NCBI GenBank assembly: GCA_003695455.1
Contig: RFJF01000886.1
Coordinates: forward strand, 1 to 9,610
Direction: 5' to 3'
DNA length: 9,610 bases
DNA from: Chloroflexota bacterium
Lineage (GTDB): Bacteria; Chloroflexota; Anaerolineae; 4572-78; J111
Of the stretch, positions 1 to 6,240 are shown in pieces; position 1 is the stretch's first letter, and each line of letters starts with the position of its first letter. The position numbers were made by a program, and so were the translations under genes. A model generated the notes under the pieces. The model was not told where the DNA came from, ran no database searches, and saw only the letters and a program-made list of their open reading frames with translations.

Positions 1-1125
1 CGGGGCGCGGCGGCGGGGCGGGGTGTAGTAGCTGTTGGCATCGGGGTGGCGCACGGGCATGCTGTGAAAGGCGGGCATTTCGGCGGGCAGCCGGGAATCG
101 CGGCGGTTTTGGAGAGCGGCCAGTTGGCGGGCCAGCGAAACCAGACGGTCCTGGTAGCTGCCGTCGGCGGAGACCAGTTGGTAGCGAATCTGGCGCAGCG
201 AGGTGCGGAGATACTGGCTGTGGCGGTGGTCAATTTCTGCCAGCAGGGGGTCCAGGTTTTCCATTTGGTCAATGATGAAACGGATGTAGTGGTTGATTTC
301 ATCGGCGGCCTGGGCCGGTGTGCGGCGGGTTTGGGTAGCCAACTCGTCGGCGGTGCGAGCCAGCCAGCCGGCGTCTGTTTGCCACTGCTGCAAACGGTTG
401 ATGATGTCGCGGCGGTAGCGGGAGACGTGGTCTGACGTTTTGAGGGTGTGGTAGGCCGGCCCCAAAATTTGCGCGTAGTCATCAAATTGTAGCCGCAGCA
501 GTTCAGATACAGGGCGGTCGCGGGTGACGCGCTCGGTGTAACGGCGAATGTTCTGGTTGAGTTCGCTGAGGCCGCGCACTACCTGACGCACGTTTTCGTA
601 GGCCTGGGTCAGCGCCAGCGCCGGGCTAAAATCATCGCCCTGATGGGTAATCAGTTGGTGGGCGGTGTACAACTGGCCGGTGTATTCGCGCGGTTTTTGC
701 TGCTGAATGGTGCGCAGCGCCTCAAGCAGGGTAAAGGCGTAATCAGGCAGAATGATAAATTCAGTGTAGTCGGCCTGCTGTTCGCGCTCAAGCCAGCCGC
801 TTTCTACCAGCCGGCGCAAAAACCAACTGGCTTGCTCCTGCCGGTTGGTGGGGTCCGGCAGGGCGTCGTTGGGGTCGGTCGAATCGTCAGCGGCGGCGTC
901 CAGTTCGGCGTTGTCCAGCGATTGGGCCTCTTCGCTGCCCAGGTAGGCGCTGATTTCATCAATAACCAGTTCACGAGTCAGGCCAAAGCGATTGAATTCG
1001 GCCATGTCGTGAATGCGCAGTAGGATTGCCACGTAGTGGCGCTGCAATCCGCCTTTGCTGCCCAAAAAGTTGAACAGTTTGGCCGGCAAAATATCAAATG
1101 GATTGGCGACCGGCGTTTGGGACAT
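1..1125 (-). CDS. jetA: JetA-like Wadjet subunit (DUF5716), partial, C-terminus beyond left edge
   Basis: I translated the minus strand from an ATG at 1125 and found an open frame of 375 codons running to base 1 with no stop. The N-terminus (residues 10-62, FDILPAKLFNFLGS then RHYVAILLRI) resembles the opening of JetA/DUF5716 proteins. An acidic, low-complexity linker follows (about 63-95, rich in D, E, P, N). Next comes a block containing FLRRLVESGWLE and ADYTEFIILP (102-125), then a mainly helical, R/Q-rich region. In Wadjet systems JetA is the MukF-like kleisin subunit that joins JetB and the SMC protein JetC; with the nuclease JetD they cleave small circular plasmids. That role is known for the family; the assignment here is by remembered similarity, not a search. 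In type II Wadjet loci jetA comes first, which fits its place right after the regulator with jetBCD expected further left. The start overlaps the regulator gene by 32 bp, suggesting translational coupling. The family is usually around 500 residues, so roughly the last quarter is missing. Confidence 0.8.
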   Translation of the reverse strand, partial: MSQTPVANPFDILPAKLFNFLGSKGGLQRHYVAILLRIHDMAEFNRFGLTRELVIDEISAYLGSEEAQSLDNAELDAAADDSTDPNDALPDPTNRQEQASWFLRRLVESGWLEREQQADYTEFIILPDYAFTLLEALRTIQQQKPREYTGQLYTAHQLITHQGDDFSPALALTQAYENVRQVVRGLSELNQNIRRYTERVTRDRPVSELLRLQFDDYAQILGPAYHTLKTSDHVSRYRRDIINRLQQWQTDAGWLARTADELATQTRRTPAQAADEINHYIRFIIDQMENLDPLLAEIDHRHSQYLRTSLRQIRYQLVSADGSYQDRLVSLARQLAALQNRRDSRLPAEMPAFHSMPVRHPDANSYYTPPRRRAP

Positions 1126-1357
1126 AAGTTTGAGGTTCCTCAAGTTTTAAAATATCTTCCACGCCGCAGTCAAGCACCTGGCAGATGCGAGCCAGCGCTT
1201 GCAGGTCAACGTAGCGGGCCTGACCGGCATCGAGCCGGTAAACCAGGTCTTTGGGCACACCGGCTTGTTGGGCCAGCCCGCGCGGCGAAAGCCGCTGCCC
1301 GGTGTGCTGCTGGTGTTTGCCCAGCATCATTGTTATGCGTCCGTGGGTGGTAATCAT
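1094..1357 (-). CDS. small XRE/Cro-C1 type helix-turn-helix regulator
   Basis: This 87-residue protein is essentially a single Cro/C1 helix-turn-helix domain. Helix 2 is about RGLAQQAG (26-33), followed by a turn and the recognition helix PKDLVYRLDAGQ (35-46). The segment LARICQVLDCGVEDILKLE (55-73) is the typical final part of this domain, ending in the common D-I-L pattern. There is no sensor or protease domain, so it probably acts as a dimeric repressor or activator. It is the first gene of the operon leading into jetA, and its last codons cover the jetA ribosome binding site and start. A strong promoter and a large dyad lie directly upstream, so autoregulation is likely by inference. The start at 1357 lacks a strong Shine-Dalgarno (only a weak GAG about 6 nt upstream). 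ATG codons at 1330 and 1327 (M10, M11) are alternative starts that keep the whole domain. Confidence 0.85.
   Translation of the reverse strand: MITTHGRITMMLGKHQQHTGQRLSPRGLAQQAGVPKDLVYRLDAGQARYVDLQALARICQVLDCGVEDILKLEEPQTYVPNAGRQSI
1130..1143. repeat. 14-bp inverted repeat over the jetA ribosome binding site
   Basis: Arms TTGAGG (1130-1135) and CCTCAA (1138-1143) flank two bases and lie just upstream of the jetA ATG at 1125. On the minus strand the GAGGA inside this repeat is the only Shine-Dalgarno-like sequence for jetA, about 11 nt from the start. Base pairing could mask it until ribosomes finishing the regulator gene open it. The element is short, so a regulatory role is speculative. Confidence 0.3.
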
Positions 1358-1371
1358 TGTTTACTCGTAAC

Positions 1372-1385
1372 AGAACAAATGTTCT
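1372..1385. promoter_or_regulatory. LexA-like GAAC-N4-GTTC box at the predicted transcription start
   Basis: The sequence AGAACA-AA-TGTTCT is a perfect inverted repeat with 6-bp arms. Its inner part fits the GAAC-N4-GTTC core of the SOS box recognised by Gram-positive-type LexA, including purines and a pyrimidine where that consensus wants them. It lies just downstream of the predicted start site, where a repressor could block transcription. It could equally be a second site for the XRE regulator, since it shares an edge with the dyad at 1384-1403. Whether the host LexA uses this motif is not known from the window. Confidence 0.4.
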
Positions 1386-1411
1386 TGTATCGGAGTATAC
1401 AAGATATTTGT
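1375..1411. promoter_or_regulatory. large dyad operator over the -10 of the XRE-jetA promoter
   Basis: The core is a perfect 7-bp inverted repeat, CTTGTAT (1384-1390) and ATACAAG (1397-1403), around the 6-bp centre CGGAGT. A second pair of arms, ACAAAT (1375-1380) and ATTTGT (1406-1411), extends it with 3- and 2-bp gaps, so 13 bp per side are symmetric apart from a one-base offset. The core contains the -10 hexamer, so a bound protein would exclude RNA polymerase. The neighbouring XRE protein is the obvious candidate binder; that is inference. Confidence 0.7.
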
Positions 1412-1422
1412 CGCGTTGTCAA
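1394..1422 (-). promoter_or_regulatory. near-consensus sigma70 promoter of the XRE-jetA operon
   Basis: On the minus strand a perfect -35 TTGACA (1417-1422) and a -10 TATACT (1394-1399, 5 of 6) are separated by exactly 17 bp. Transcription should start near 1387, giving a leader of about 30 nt before the ATG at 1357. A promoter this good would be strong if unrepressed. The inverted repeats covering the -10 and the start site suggest that it is normally held down. Confidence 0.8.
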
Positions 1423-1469
1423 GACAGACGGACAGTTATTTGAGAAATATGGTGGATTAGGTGGAACAG

Positions 1470-1496
1470 GGAGTAGGAATTATGGAGTATGGAGTA
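1470..1496. repeat. degenerate GGAGTA short repeats in the intergenic gap
   Basis: GGAGTA occurs at 1470-1475, 1484-1489 and 1491-1496, the last two 7 bp apart, inside a purine-rich stretch. Further on, GAGTGAC appears twice within 1514-1533. No gene or convincing intrinsic terminator was found between 1423 and 1600. The stretch looks like simple intergenic repeat sequence. Confidence 0.5.
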
Positions 1497-1536
1497 AGGG
1501 AGCAGGTGACAATGAGTGACGAACGGCGAGTGACCA

Positions 1537-1603
1537 AACTCACCAAACTCTCAACTCACCCAACTCCACAAACTCCACAAACTCGATGAACTCCACAAAC
1601 TCA
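1537..1603. repeat. 9-bp tandem repeat (AACTCCACA type) ending in the araB stop codon
   Basis: AACTC starts at 1537, 1546, 1553, 1562, 1571, 1580, 1589 and 1598. The spacing is 9 bp everywhere except one 7-bp step, and the best units read AACTCCACA. On the minus strand this is a GAGTT-TGTG repeat that begins in the araB TGA stop (1601-1603) and forms the start of the araB 3' region. It is a minisatellite-like tract rather than a CRISPR array, because there are no spacers. It may vary in copy number by replication slippage. Confidence 0.7.
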
Positions 1604-3283
1604 ACCGGCGCGGATTTGGGCTTTGAGTGATTTGAGCCGTTTCATCACGTCGTTGGCGCCGCGGCCAAAATAATCGTGCAGGGTCATATATTCGGCAAAA
1701 AGCTGGTCGTACACGGCTTTGGCGGCGGGATTGGGCCGGTAGCTCACGTCTCGCAGGCCGGCCATTTGGCGGCTGGCCTCGGTGATGGAATCAAAGCCGC
1801 CGGCGGCTTTACCGGCTGCCACCGCCCCGTGCATCGCCGAGCCGACGGCGCCGCCCTGCATATTGCCGGCAATGAACAGCGGGCGGCCGGTCACATCGGC
1901 ATAAATTTGCATGAGCAGGCTGTTTTTGTTGGGCAGGCCGCCGGTGGTCACAATCTCGTTGACCGGCACGCCGTTGGCCTCAAATGTTTCTACAATGATG
2001 CGTGTGCCAAAGGCGGTGGCTTCGATGAGCGCCCGGTAGATTTCTTCCGGTTTGGTGGAGAGGGTTGCGCCCAGCAGCAGGCCGGTGAGGTCAACATCTA
2101 CCAGCACACTGCGGTTGCCGTTCCACCAGTCGAGCGCCAGCAGACCGCTTTCGCCGGGTTTGAGCGCGGCGGCTTTCTCTTCCAGCAACTGGTGGATGTC
2201 AATTCCGCGGCGGGCGGCTTCGGCTTCATAAGCGGCGGGCACACAGTTGGCGGTAAACCAGGCAAAGTGATCGCCCACGCAGGATTGGCCGGCTTCGTAG
2301 CCAATCAGCCCGGGGATGATTCCGTCTTCCACATAACCGCACATACCGGGAACCACCCGCTCTTCTGTGCCCAGCACCATGTGGCAGTTGGATGTGCCCA
2401 TGATGATGACCATCCGCCCCGGCTCGGTGACGGTGCCAACCGGCACGGCCACGTGTGCGTCTACGTTGGCTACGGCCACGGCGGTGCCGGGCAGCAGACC
2501 GGTCCAGCCGGCGGCTTCGTCGGTTAGCCCGCCGGCTTTGGCCCCCAACGGTGAAATATTGCGCGACATTTTTTCATCCACAATATTTTCCAGCCGGGGG
2601 TCCAGCGCCCGGAAAAATTCGTTGGGCGGAAACCCTTCGCGTTTGGACCACATGGCTTTGTAGCCGGCGGTGCAGGAGTTGCGCGTTTCGTTGCCGGTGA
2701 GCTGCCAGACCACCCAGTCGGCAGCCTCGATGAGTTTGCCGGCGGCGGCGTACACTTCCGGCGCTTCGTCCAGAATTTGCCACGCTTTGGGAAAAAACCA
2801 CTCGGAGCTGATTTTGCCGCCGTAGCGGTTCATCAAATCGTCAAATCCCATTTGGTAGGCAATTTGGTTGAGTTTGTTGGCTTCCGGCTGGGCGGCGTGG
2901 TGTTTCCACAGTTTGACCCAGGCGTGGGGGTTGTTGCGCCACTCCGGTAAAAAGCAGAGGGGCGTGCCGTCGCTGGTGGTGGGCAGCATGGTGCAGGCGG
3001 TAAAATCTACGCCCAGCCCCACCACGTCCGCCGGGTCCACCCCGCTCTGTTGCAGCACTGCCGGGATGGTGGTTTTGAACACCTCAAGGTAGTCGTTGGG
3101 GTCTTGCAGCGCCCAGTCCGGCTCAAGTTTGATGTCTGTGCCGGGCAGGGTATCGTCAATGACCCCGTTGGCGTAGGGGTGAACCGCGGTGGCAACTTCG
3201 TGCCCGTTTGAAATATCAACCAGCGCGGCCCGGCCTGATTCCGTGCCAAAATCTACGCCGATAGCATACTTTTTGCTGCTCAT
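1601..3283 (-). CDS. araB: ribulokinase (FGGY family)
   Basis: AraB phosphorylates L-ribulose with ATP to L-ribulose 5-phosphate, the second step of bacterial L-arabinose use in the cytoplasm. The 560-residue protein matches the usual length of about 560-570. The N-terminal ATP-binding motif of the FGGY fold is seen as [15 protein letters not shown] (9-23). [12 protein letters not shown] (90-101) is the family motif for substrate contact, and ANVDAH (272-277) carries the expected catalytic base Asp275. The C-terminal FGGY domain includes TTGGLPNKN and the glycine-rich [14 protein letters not shown] segment. The start at 3283 is supported by an AAGGAG Shine-Dalgarno about 6 nt upstream. The gene follows araA on the same strand with a 68-bp gap containing a strong hairpin. 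A frame of 283 codons on the opposite strand is only its shadow. The stop lies in a 9-bp tandem repeat, and no clear terminator follows. Confidence 0.96.
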   Translation of the reverse strand: MSSKKYAIGVDFGTESGRAALVDISNGHEVATAVHPYANGVIDDTLPGTDIKLEPDWALQDPNDYLEVFKTTIPAVLQQSGVDPADVVGLGVDFTACTMLPTTSDGTPLCFLPEWRNNPHAWVKLWKHHAAQPEANKLNQIAYQMGFDDLMNRYGGKISSEWFFPKAWQILDEAPEVYAAAGKLIEAADWVVWQLTGNETRNSCTAGYKAMWSKREGFPPNEFFRALDPRLENIVDEKMSRNISPLGAKAGGLTDEAAGWTGLLPGTAVAVANVDAHVAVPVGTVTEPGRMVIIMGTSNCHMVLGTEERVVPGMCGYVEDGIIPGLIGYEAGQSCVGDHFAWFTANCVPAAYEAEAARRGIDIHQLLEEKAAALKPGESGLLALDWWNGNRSVLVDVDLTGLLLGATLSTKPEEIYRALIEATAFGTRIIVETFEANGVPVNEIVTTGGLPNKNSLLMQIYADVTGRPLFIAGNMQGGAVGSAMHGAVAAGKAAGGFDSITEASRQMAGLRDVSYRPNPAAKAVYDQLFAEYMTLHDYFGRGANDVMKRLKSLKAQIRAG

Positions 3284-3319
3284 TGAATGCTCCTTTGCAT
3301 AGCAGGATTCAGGGATTGC

Positions 3320-3353
3320 GAGTCAGGAATTAGGAAAAATAATCTCCTGACTC
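3320..3353 (-). promoter_or_regulatory. intercistronic hairpin between araA and araB
   Basis: GAGTCAGGA (3320-3328) pairs perfectly with TCCTGACTC (3345-3353). The stem continues with ATTA (3329-3332) against TAAT (3340-3343) after a single-base bulge, leaving a 7-base loop. This gives about 13 base pairs starting within the araA stop codon. In araA-araB mRNA such a stem could protect the araA 3' end or make araB expression lower than araA. It lacks a U-run after the stem, so a full terminator is unlikely. Confidence 0.6.
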
Positions 3354-4857
3354 AAAATCCGTTGGCTAAATGATAGTACATCTCATTCCAGCGAAGTTCT
3401 TTTTTGAAGCCGGAAATGGAGGTGTTTTCATCAATGACCACCATTTCAAGACCGGCCATTTCTGCAAAATCTTCCAGATATTCCACGCCGATGGCCTGGC
3501 TGAAGCCGGTGTGGTGCGCGCCGCCGGCCAAAATCCAGGCCGCGGCGGCCCGTTTTAAATCCGGACGAGCCACCCACAGGGCGCGGGCCACCGGCAGGTT
3601 GGGCAGGGGTTCGGCCGGGGCGATGACGTCTACCGTGTTCACCAGCAGCCGGAAGCGATTGCCCATGTCAATAATCGAGGCGTTCAGCGCCGGGCCTGTA
3701 GGCGCGTTGAACACCAGCCGCACCGGGTTCTCTTTGCCGCCAATCCCCAGCGGGTGAATTTCCACCCGCGGCCGGTCGCCGGCAATCGAGGGGCAGATTT
3801 CAAGCATGTGCGCGCCCAGCACCTGCATCCCCGCCGGGTTGAAATGGTAGGTGTAATCTTCCATAAAGGATGTGCCGCCGGGCAGACCGGCTGCCATCAC
3901 TTTCATTGAGCGTACCAGCGCGGCGGTTTTCCAGTCGCCTTCGGCGCCAAAGCCGTAGCCGTCGGCCATCAGCCGCTGCACAGCAATGCCCGGCAGTTGT
4001 TTGAGGCCGTGCAGATTTTCAAAGGTGGTGGTGAACGCCCCAAAGCCGCCCTCCTGCAAAAAGGCGCGCAATCCCCACTCAATCCGGGCCGCGTCGCGCA
4101 GCGATTCCCGGCGGACGCCGCCGGCGCGAAGGGAGTCGGTCAGTTGGTATTCGGCCTCGTATTCGGCCACCAGTTGGTCAACCTGTTCCTCGCCGGCTTC
4201 GTTGACATATTTTACCAGATCACCCACGCCAAAGCCATTCACCGCGTAGCCCAGCCGAATTTGGGCCGCAACTTTGTCGCCCTCGGTTACGGCCACGTGG
4301 CGCATGTTATCGCCAATGCGGGCCACCTTCAGATGCCGAGAATCGTGCCAGGCGCAGGCGGCGCGCGTCCAAACGTTGAGTTCGGCGTGAACCTGGGGGT
4401 CTTGCCAGTGGCCGACGACCACCTTGCGGTTCAGGCGCAGGCGCGTACCAATGAAGCCAAATTCGCGGCCACCGTGCGCCGACTGGTTGAGATTCATAAA
4501 ATCCATATCAATGACAGACCAGGGGATATCGCGGTTAAATTGGGTGTGCAGATGAACAAACGGCTTGCTGAGCTGCTGCAGGCCGGCAATCCACATTTTG
4601 GCCGGTGAAAAGGTGTGCATCCAGGTGATGAGACCCACGCAGCCGGGGGCATTGTTGGCGTCGCGGGCCAATTGCGCAATCGCTTCTGCCGAGGTGAGTA
4701 CCGGTTTGAACACCACCCGCACGGGGAGTCGGCCGCTTTCATTTAATCCGGCCACAATTTGCTGCGAATCGGCGTTGACTTGCTGCAACACTTCTTCGCC
4801 ATACAACACCTGACTGCCGGTAACAAACCAGATTTCCAATGAATCGAAATCAAACAT
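3352..4857 (-). CDS. araA: L-arabinose isomerase
   Basis: AraA interconverts L-arabinose and L-ribulose using a divalent metal, usually Mn2+, and opens the arabinose pathway feeding AraB. The 501-residue protein has the family's normal length and motifs from end to end: [12 protein letters not shown] (9-20), [12 protein letters not shown] (79-90), [12 protein letters not shown] (102-113), and FMEDYTYHF followed by [10 protein letters not shown]. The metal ligands known from the E. coli enzyme are all visible: Glu306 in GAEGDWK, Glu333 in FMEDYTYHF, His350 in GAHMLE, and His449 in AGGAHHT (450 in E. coli). The start at 4857 is preceded by an AGAGGAG ribosome binding site about 9 nt upstream. 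The gene is first in the operon, downstream of a promoter at 5010-5038 and a long structured leader. No araD, araR or arabinose transporter is within the window, so the rest of the pathway must be encoded elsewhere or bypassed. Confidence 0.97.
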   Translation of the reverse strand: MFDFDSLEIWFVTGSQVLYGEEVLQQVNADSQQIVAGLNESGRLPVRVVFKPVLTSAEAIAQLARDANNAPGCVGLITWMHTFSPAKMWIAGLQQLSKPFVHLHTQFNRDIPWSVIDMDFMNLNQSAHGGREFGFIGTRLRLNRKVVVGHWQDPQVHAELNVWTRAACAWHDSRHLKVARIGDNMRHVAVTEGDKVAAQIRLGYAVNGFGVGDLVKYVNEAGEEQVDQLVAEYEAEYQLTDSLRAGGVRRESLRDAARIEWGLRAFLQEGGFGAFTTTFENLHGLKQLPGIAVQRLMADGYGFGAEGDWKTAALVRSMKVMAAGLPGGTSFMEDYTYHFNPAGMQVLGAHMLEICPSIAGDRPRVEIHPLGIGGKENPVRLVFNAPTGPALNASIIDMGNRFRLLVNTVDVIAPAEPLPNLPVARALWVARPDLKRAAAAWILAGGAHHTGFSQAIGVEYLEDFAEMAGLEMVVIDENTSISGFKKELRWNEMYYHLANGF

Positions 4858-5003
4858 CGTGAAAAACTCCTCTGAAATCAGGGAATGAGAACGGATTTTG
4901 GGGGTTAAGGGGCAGAAAACGGCTTAACATCTCTGCGGCTCTGCACCGTGCAGCTTTCGACAGGGAAGGGGGGCCGGCGGCAGAGCAGGATGTTGACGAT
5001 ACC
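4858..5003 (-). promoter_or_regulatory. long araA leader with competing inverted repeats
   Basis: The predicted araA transcript starts near 5003 and has about 145 nt before the ATG. Several complementary segments lie in it. AACAT (4926-4930) pairs with ATGTT (4990-4994), and CTCTGC (4931-4936) with GCAGAG (4980-4985). GCTCTGC (4938-4944) can instead pair with GCAGAGC (4980-4986). CTGCAC (4941-4946) and GTGCAG (4948-4953) form a local palindrome. GTTAAG (4904-4909) pairs with CTTAAC (4923-4928), overlapping the first stem. A short frame across 4850-5110 shows no family features and is not called. The leader may be regulatory, but I recognise no known riboswitch class. Confidence 0.35.
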
Positions 5004-5009
5004 GGAGCC

Positions 5010-5038
5010 AGATTAACACGGTTCGAAAATATGGTCAA
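5010..5038 (-). promoter_or_regulatory. predicted araAB promoter
   Basis: On the minus strand a -35 TTGACC (5033-5038) and a -10 TAATCT (5010-5015) are 17 bp apart. Both hexamers are close to consensus and spacing is ideal. Transcription would start near 5003. I see no AraC- or AraR-type operator that I can name with confidence; TTCGAA at 5022-5027 lies in the spacer, and an inverted repeat sits upstream at 5078-5098. Confidence 0.6.
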
Positions 5039-5077
5039 ATCATTTGCGGTACACCCATTTTTTCCTGCGCCACACAG

Positions 5078-5098
5078 AAAAAACGCCCCGCGTTTTTT
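5078..5098. repeat. perfect 9-bp inverted repeat between the divergent araA and terC genes
   Basis: AAAAAACGC (5078-5086) and GCGTTTTTT (5090-5098) flank CCC. As RNA it would be a hairpin with an A-run and U-run, like a bidirectional terminator, but no gene ends here: araA and terC both point away from it. It lies 40 bp upstream of the araA -35 and overlaps a possible terC -35. An operator, or a terminator limiting antisense or read-through transcription, are the simplest readings. Confidence 0.5.
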
Positions 5099-5124
5099 GG
5101 AAATAGTCAATGCGGATGTATGAT
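5097..5124 (+). promoter_or_regulatory. possible terC promoter
   Basis: A -35-like TTGGAA (5097-5102, 4 of 6) is followed after 16 bp by TATGAT (5119-5124, 5 of 6), preceded by TG. The leader to the terC start would be about 85 nt. The match is moderate and no better candidate was found. I looked for the conserved sequence of the manganese riboswitch (yybP-ykoY) often found before such genes and did not see it. Confidence 0.35.
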
Positions 5125-5216
5125 TGAAGGGTTAATTACTGCAAATTGAAAGATGAAAGCCGGTTTGCAAAAGGTACCGCCAAATTTTGACCTAACCAAA
5201 TCTGTGAAGATGCCTA

Positions 5217-6218
5217 GTGAATCACGAATTTCTACTTTGGGTTGTATTTAATATTTTTGTCATTGTGCTGCTGGTGGTTGATTTAAAAATTTTCCACCGT
5301 GAATCGCACGAAGTCTCCATCAAAGAAGCACTGCTCTGGACAGTTTTCTGGATTGCGCTGGCACTGCTCTTTAACGTAGGAATCTACTTTTGGGCCGGCA
5401 CAGAGCCGGCGCTGGAATATTTAACCGGCTACCTCATAGAAAAATCACTCAGTATGGACAACCTGTTTGTCTTTCTGATGATTTTTTCCTACTTTGGCGT
5501 GGCTCCTCGCTACCAGCACAACGTGTTGTTTTGGGGTATTTTGGGCGCGCTGATTATGCGTACCCTGTTCATTATGGCCGGTATCACCCTGATTACCCGT
5601 TTTCACTGGGTTATTTTTGTGTTTGGCGCGTTTCTGGTTTACACCGGCATCAAACTGGCCTTTCAGCAGGATGAAGACATTGACCCCGAGAAAAACCCGG
5701 TGTTAAAACTGGTGCGCCGCTTTGTGCCGGTAACGCCCAATTACATCGAGCAGAAATTCTTTGTAAAACAGGCCGGGCGCTGGCTGGCAACCCCCTTGTT
5801 TGTGGTGCTGGTGGTCATTGAAACCACCGATGTGATTTTTGCCCTCGATTCTATCCCGGCCATTCTGGCCATCACCACCGACCCGTTTATTGTCTATTCC
5901 TCAAATGTGTTTGCTATTTTGGGCCTGCGGGCGCTCTACTTTGCGCTGGCAGGCATTATGCGTATGTTCCACTACCTGCACTACGGCCTGTCGCTGATTT
6001 TGGTGTTTGTGGGCGCAAAAATGCTGCTGTCTGATTTTATCCACATCCGGCCCCTGTGGGCGCTGGGGGTCATCGGCAGCATTTTGCTCATCTCGATTTT
6101 GGCCTCCGTGTTGTTTGCGCCGCCGGAAACGCCGGAATCATCATCCACCGAAACAGACACCGAACCACGAACTCCCGCCACCACCGGCAACCAAATGGAA
6201 CCGGAACAGGTGCGTTAA
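5217..6218 (+). CDS. TerC/Alx-family integral membrane protein, probable Mn2+ exporter
   Basis: The 333-residue protein has the TerC fold: about seven to nine membrane segments (roughly 4-22, 36-58, 78-94, 103-125, 130-148, 192-213, 228-248, 253-271, 280-300). The two acidic signature motifs are EKSLSMDN (75-82) and ETTDVIFALDS (202-212), whose Glu and Asp residues are thought to carry the metal. Family members such as Alx and YkoY export manganese or help load it into secreted proteins; others are linked to tellurite resistance. The N-terminal stretch with FHRESHEVSIKEAL and the cytoplasmic loop near 150-190 are typical. The tail after 300 is hydrophilic, rich in P, E and T, and probably disordered. 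The start is GTG at 5217, because an in-frame TGA lies at 5205-5207 and the next Met is within a conserved motif. The Shine-Dalgarno is weak. The TPR gene starts 22 bp downstream, suggesting co-transcription. Confidence 0.93.
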   Translation: MNHEFLLWVVFNIFVIVLLVVDLKIFHRESHEVSIKEALLWTVFWIALALLFNVGIYFWAGTEPALEYLTGYLIEKSLSMDNLFVFLMIFSYFGVAPRYQHNVLFWGILGALIMRTLFIMAGITLITRFHWVIFVFGAFLVYTGIKLAFQQDEDIDPEKNPVLKLVRRFVPVTPNYIEQKFFVKQAGRWLATPLFVVLVVIETTDVIFALDSIPAILAITTDPFIVYSSNVFAILGLRALYFALAGIMRMFHYLHYGLSLILVFVGAKMLLSDFIHIRPLWALGVIGSILLISILASVLFAPPETPESSSTETDTEPRTPATTGNQMEPEQVR

Positions 6219-6240
6219 AACCGGCGCCGAGGTGTAACTT

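Noticed and set aside
46..1023. Plus-strand frames of 129 and 126 codons
   Set aside because: They lie opposite the open minus-strand jetA-like frame, which has sensible composition and family resemblance. The plus-strand translations are Gly/Val/Gln-rich shadows.
1537..1603. CRISPR-like array
   Set aside because: Units are only 9 bp, contiguous and without spacers; no cas gene is present. It is a simple tandem repeat.
1676..2527. Plus-strand frame of 283 codons
   Set aside because: It lies wholly inside araB on the opposite strand, has low-complexity Gly/His/Ala-rich translation and no family features. It is a shadow of a GC-rich gene.
3997..4608. Plus-strand frame of 203 codons
   Set aside because: It is antisense to araA, whose metal ligands and motifs are intact; the translation resembles no protein family.
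1601..4857. A complete arabinose operon including araD
   Set aside because: Only araA and araB are present; neither end of the pair is followed or preceded by an epimerase gene within the window.
4850..5110. Minus-strand frame of 86 codons before araA
   Set aside because: It covers the predicted araA promoter and leader, overlaps the araA start, and has no recognisable domain or ribosome binding site.
5101..5216. Manganese riboswitch (yybP-ykoY) upstream of terC
   Set aside because: Such elements often precede TerC/Alx genes, but I could not find the conserved GGGGAGU-type core here.
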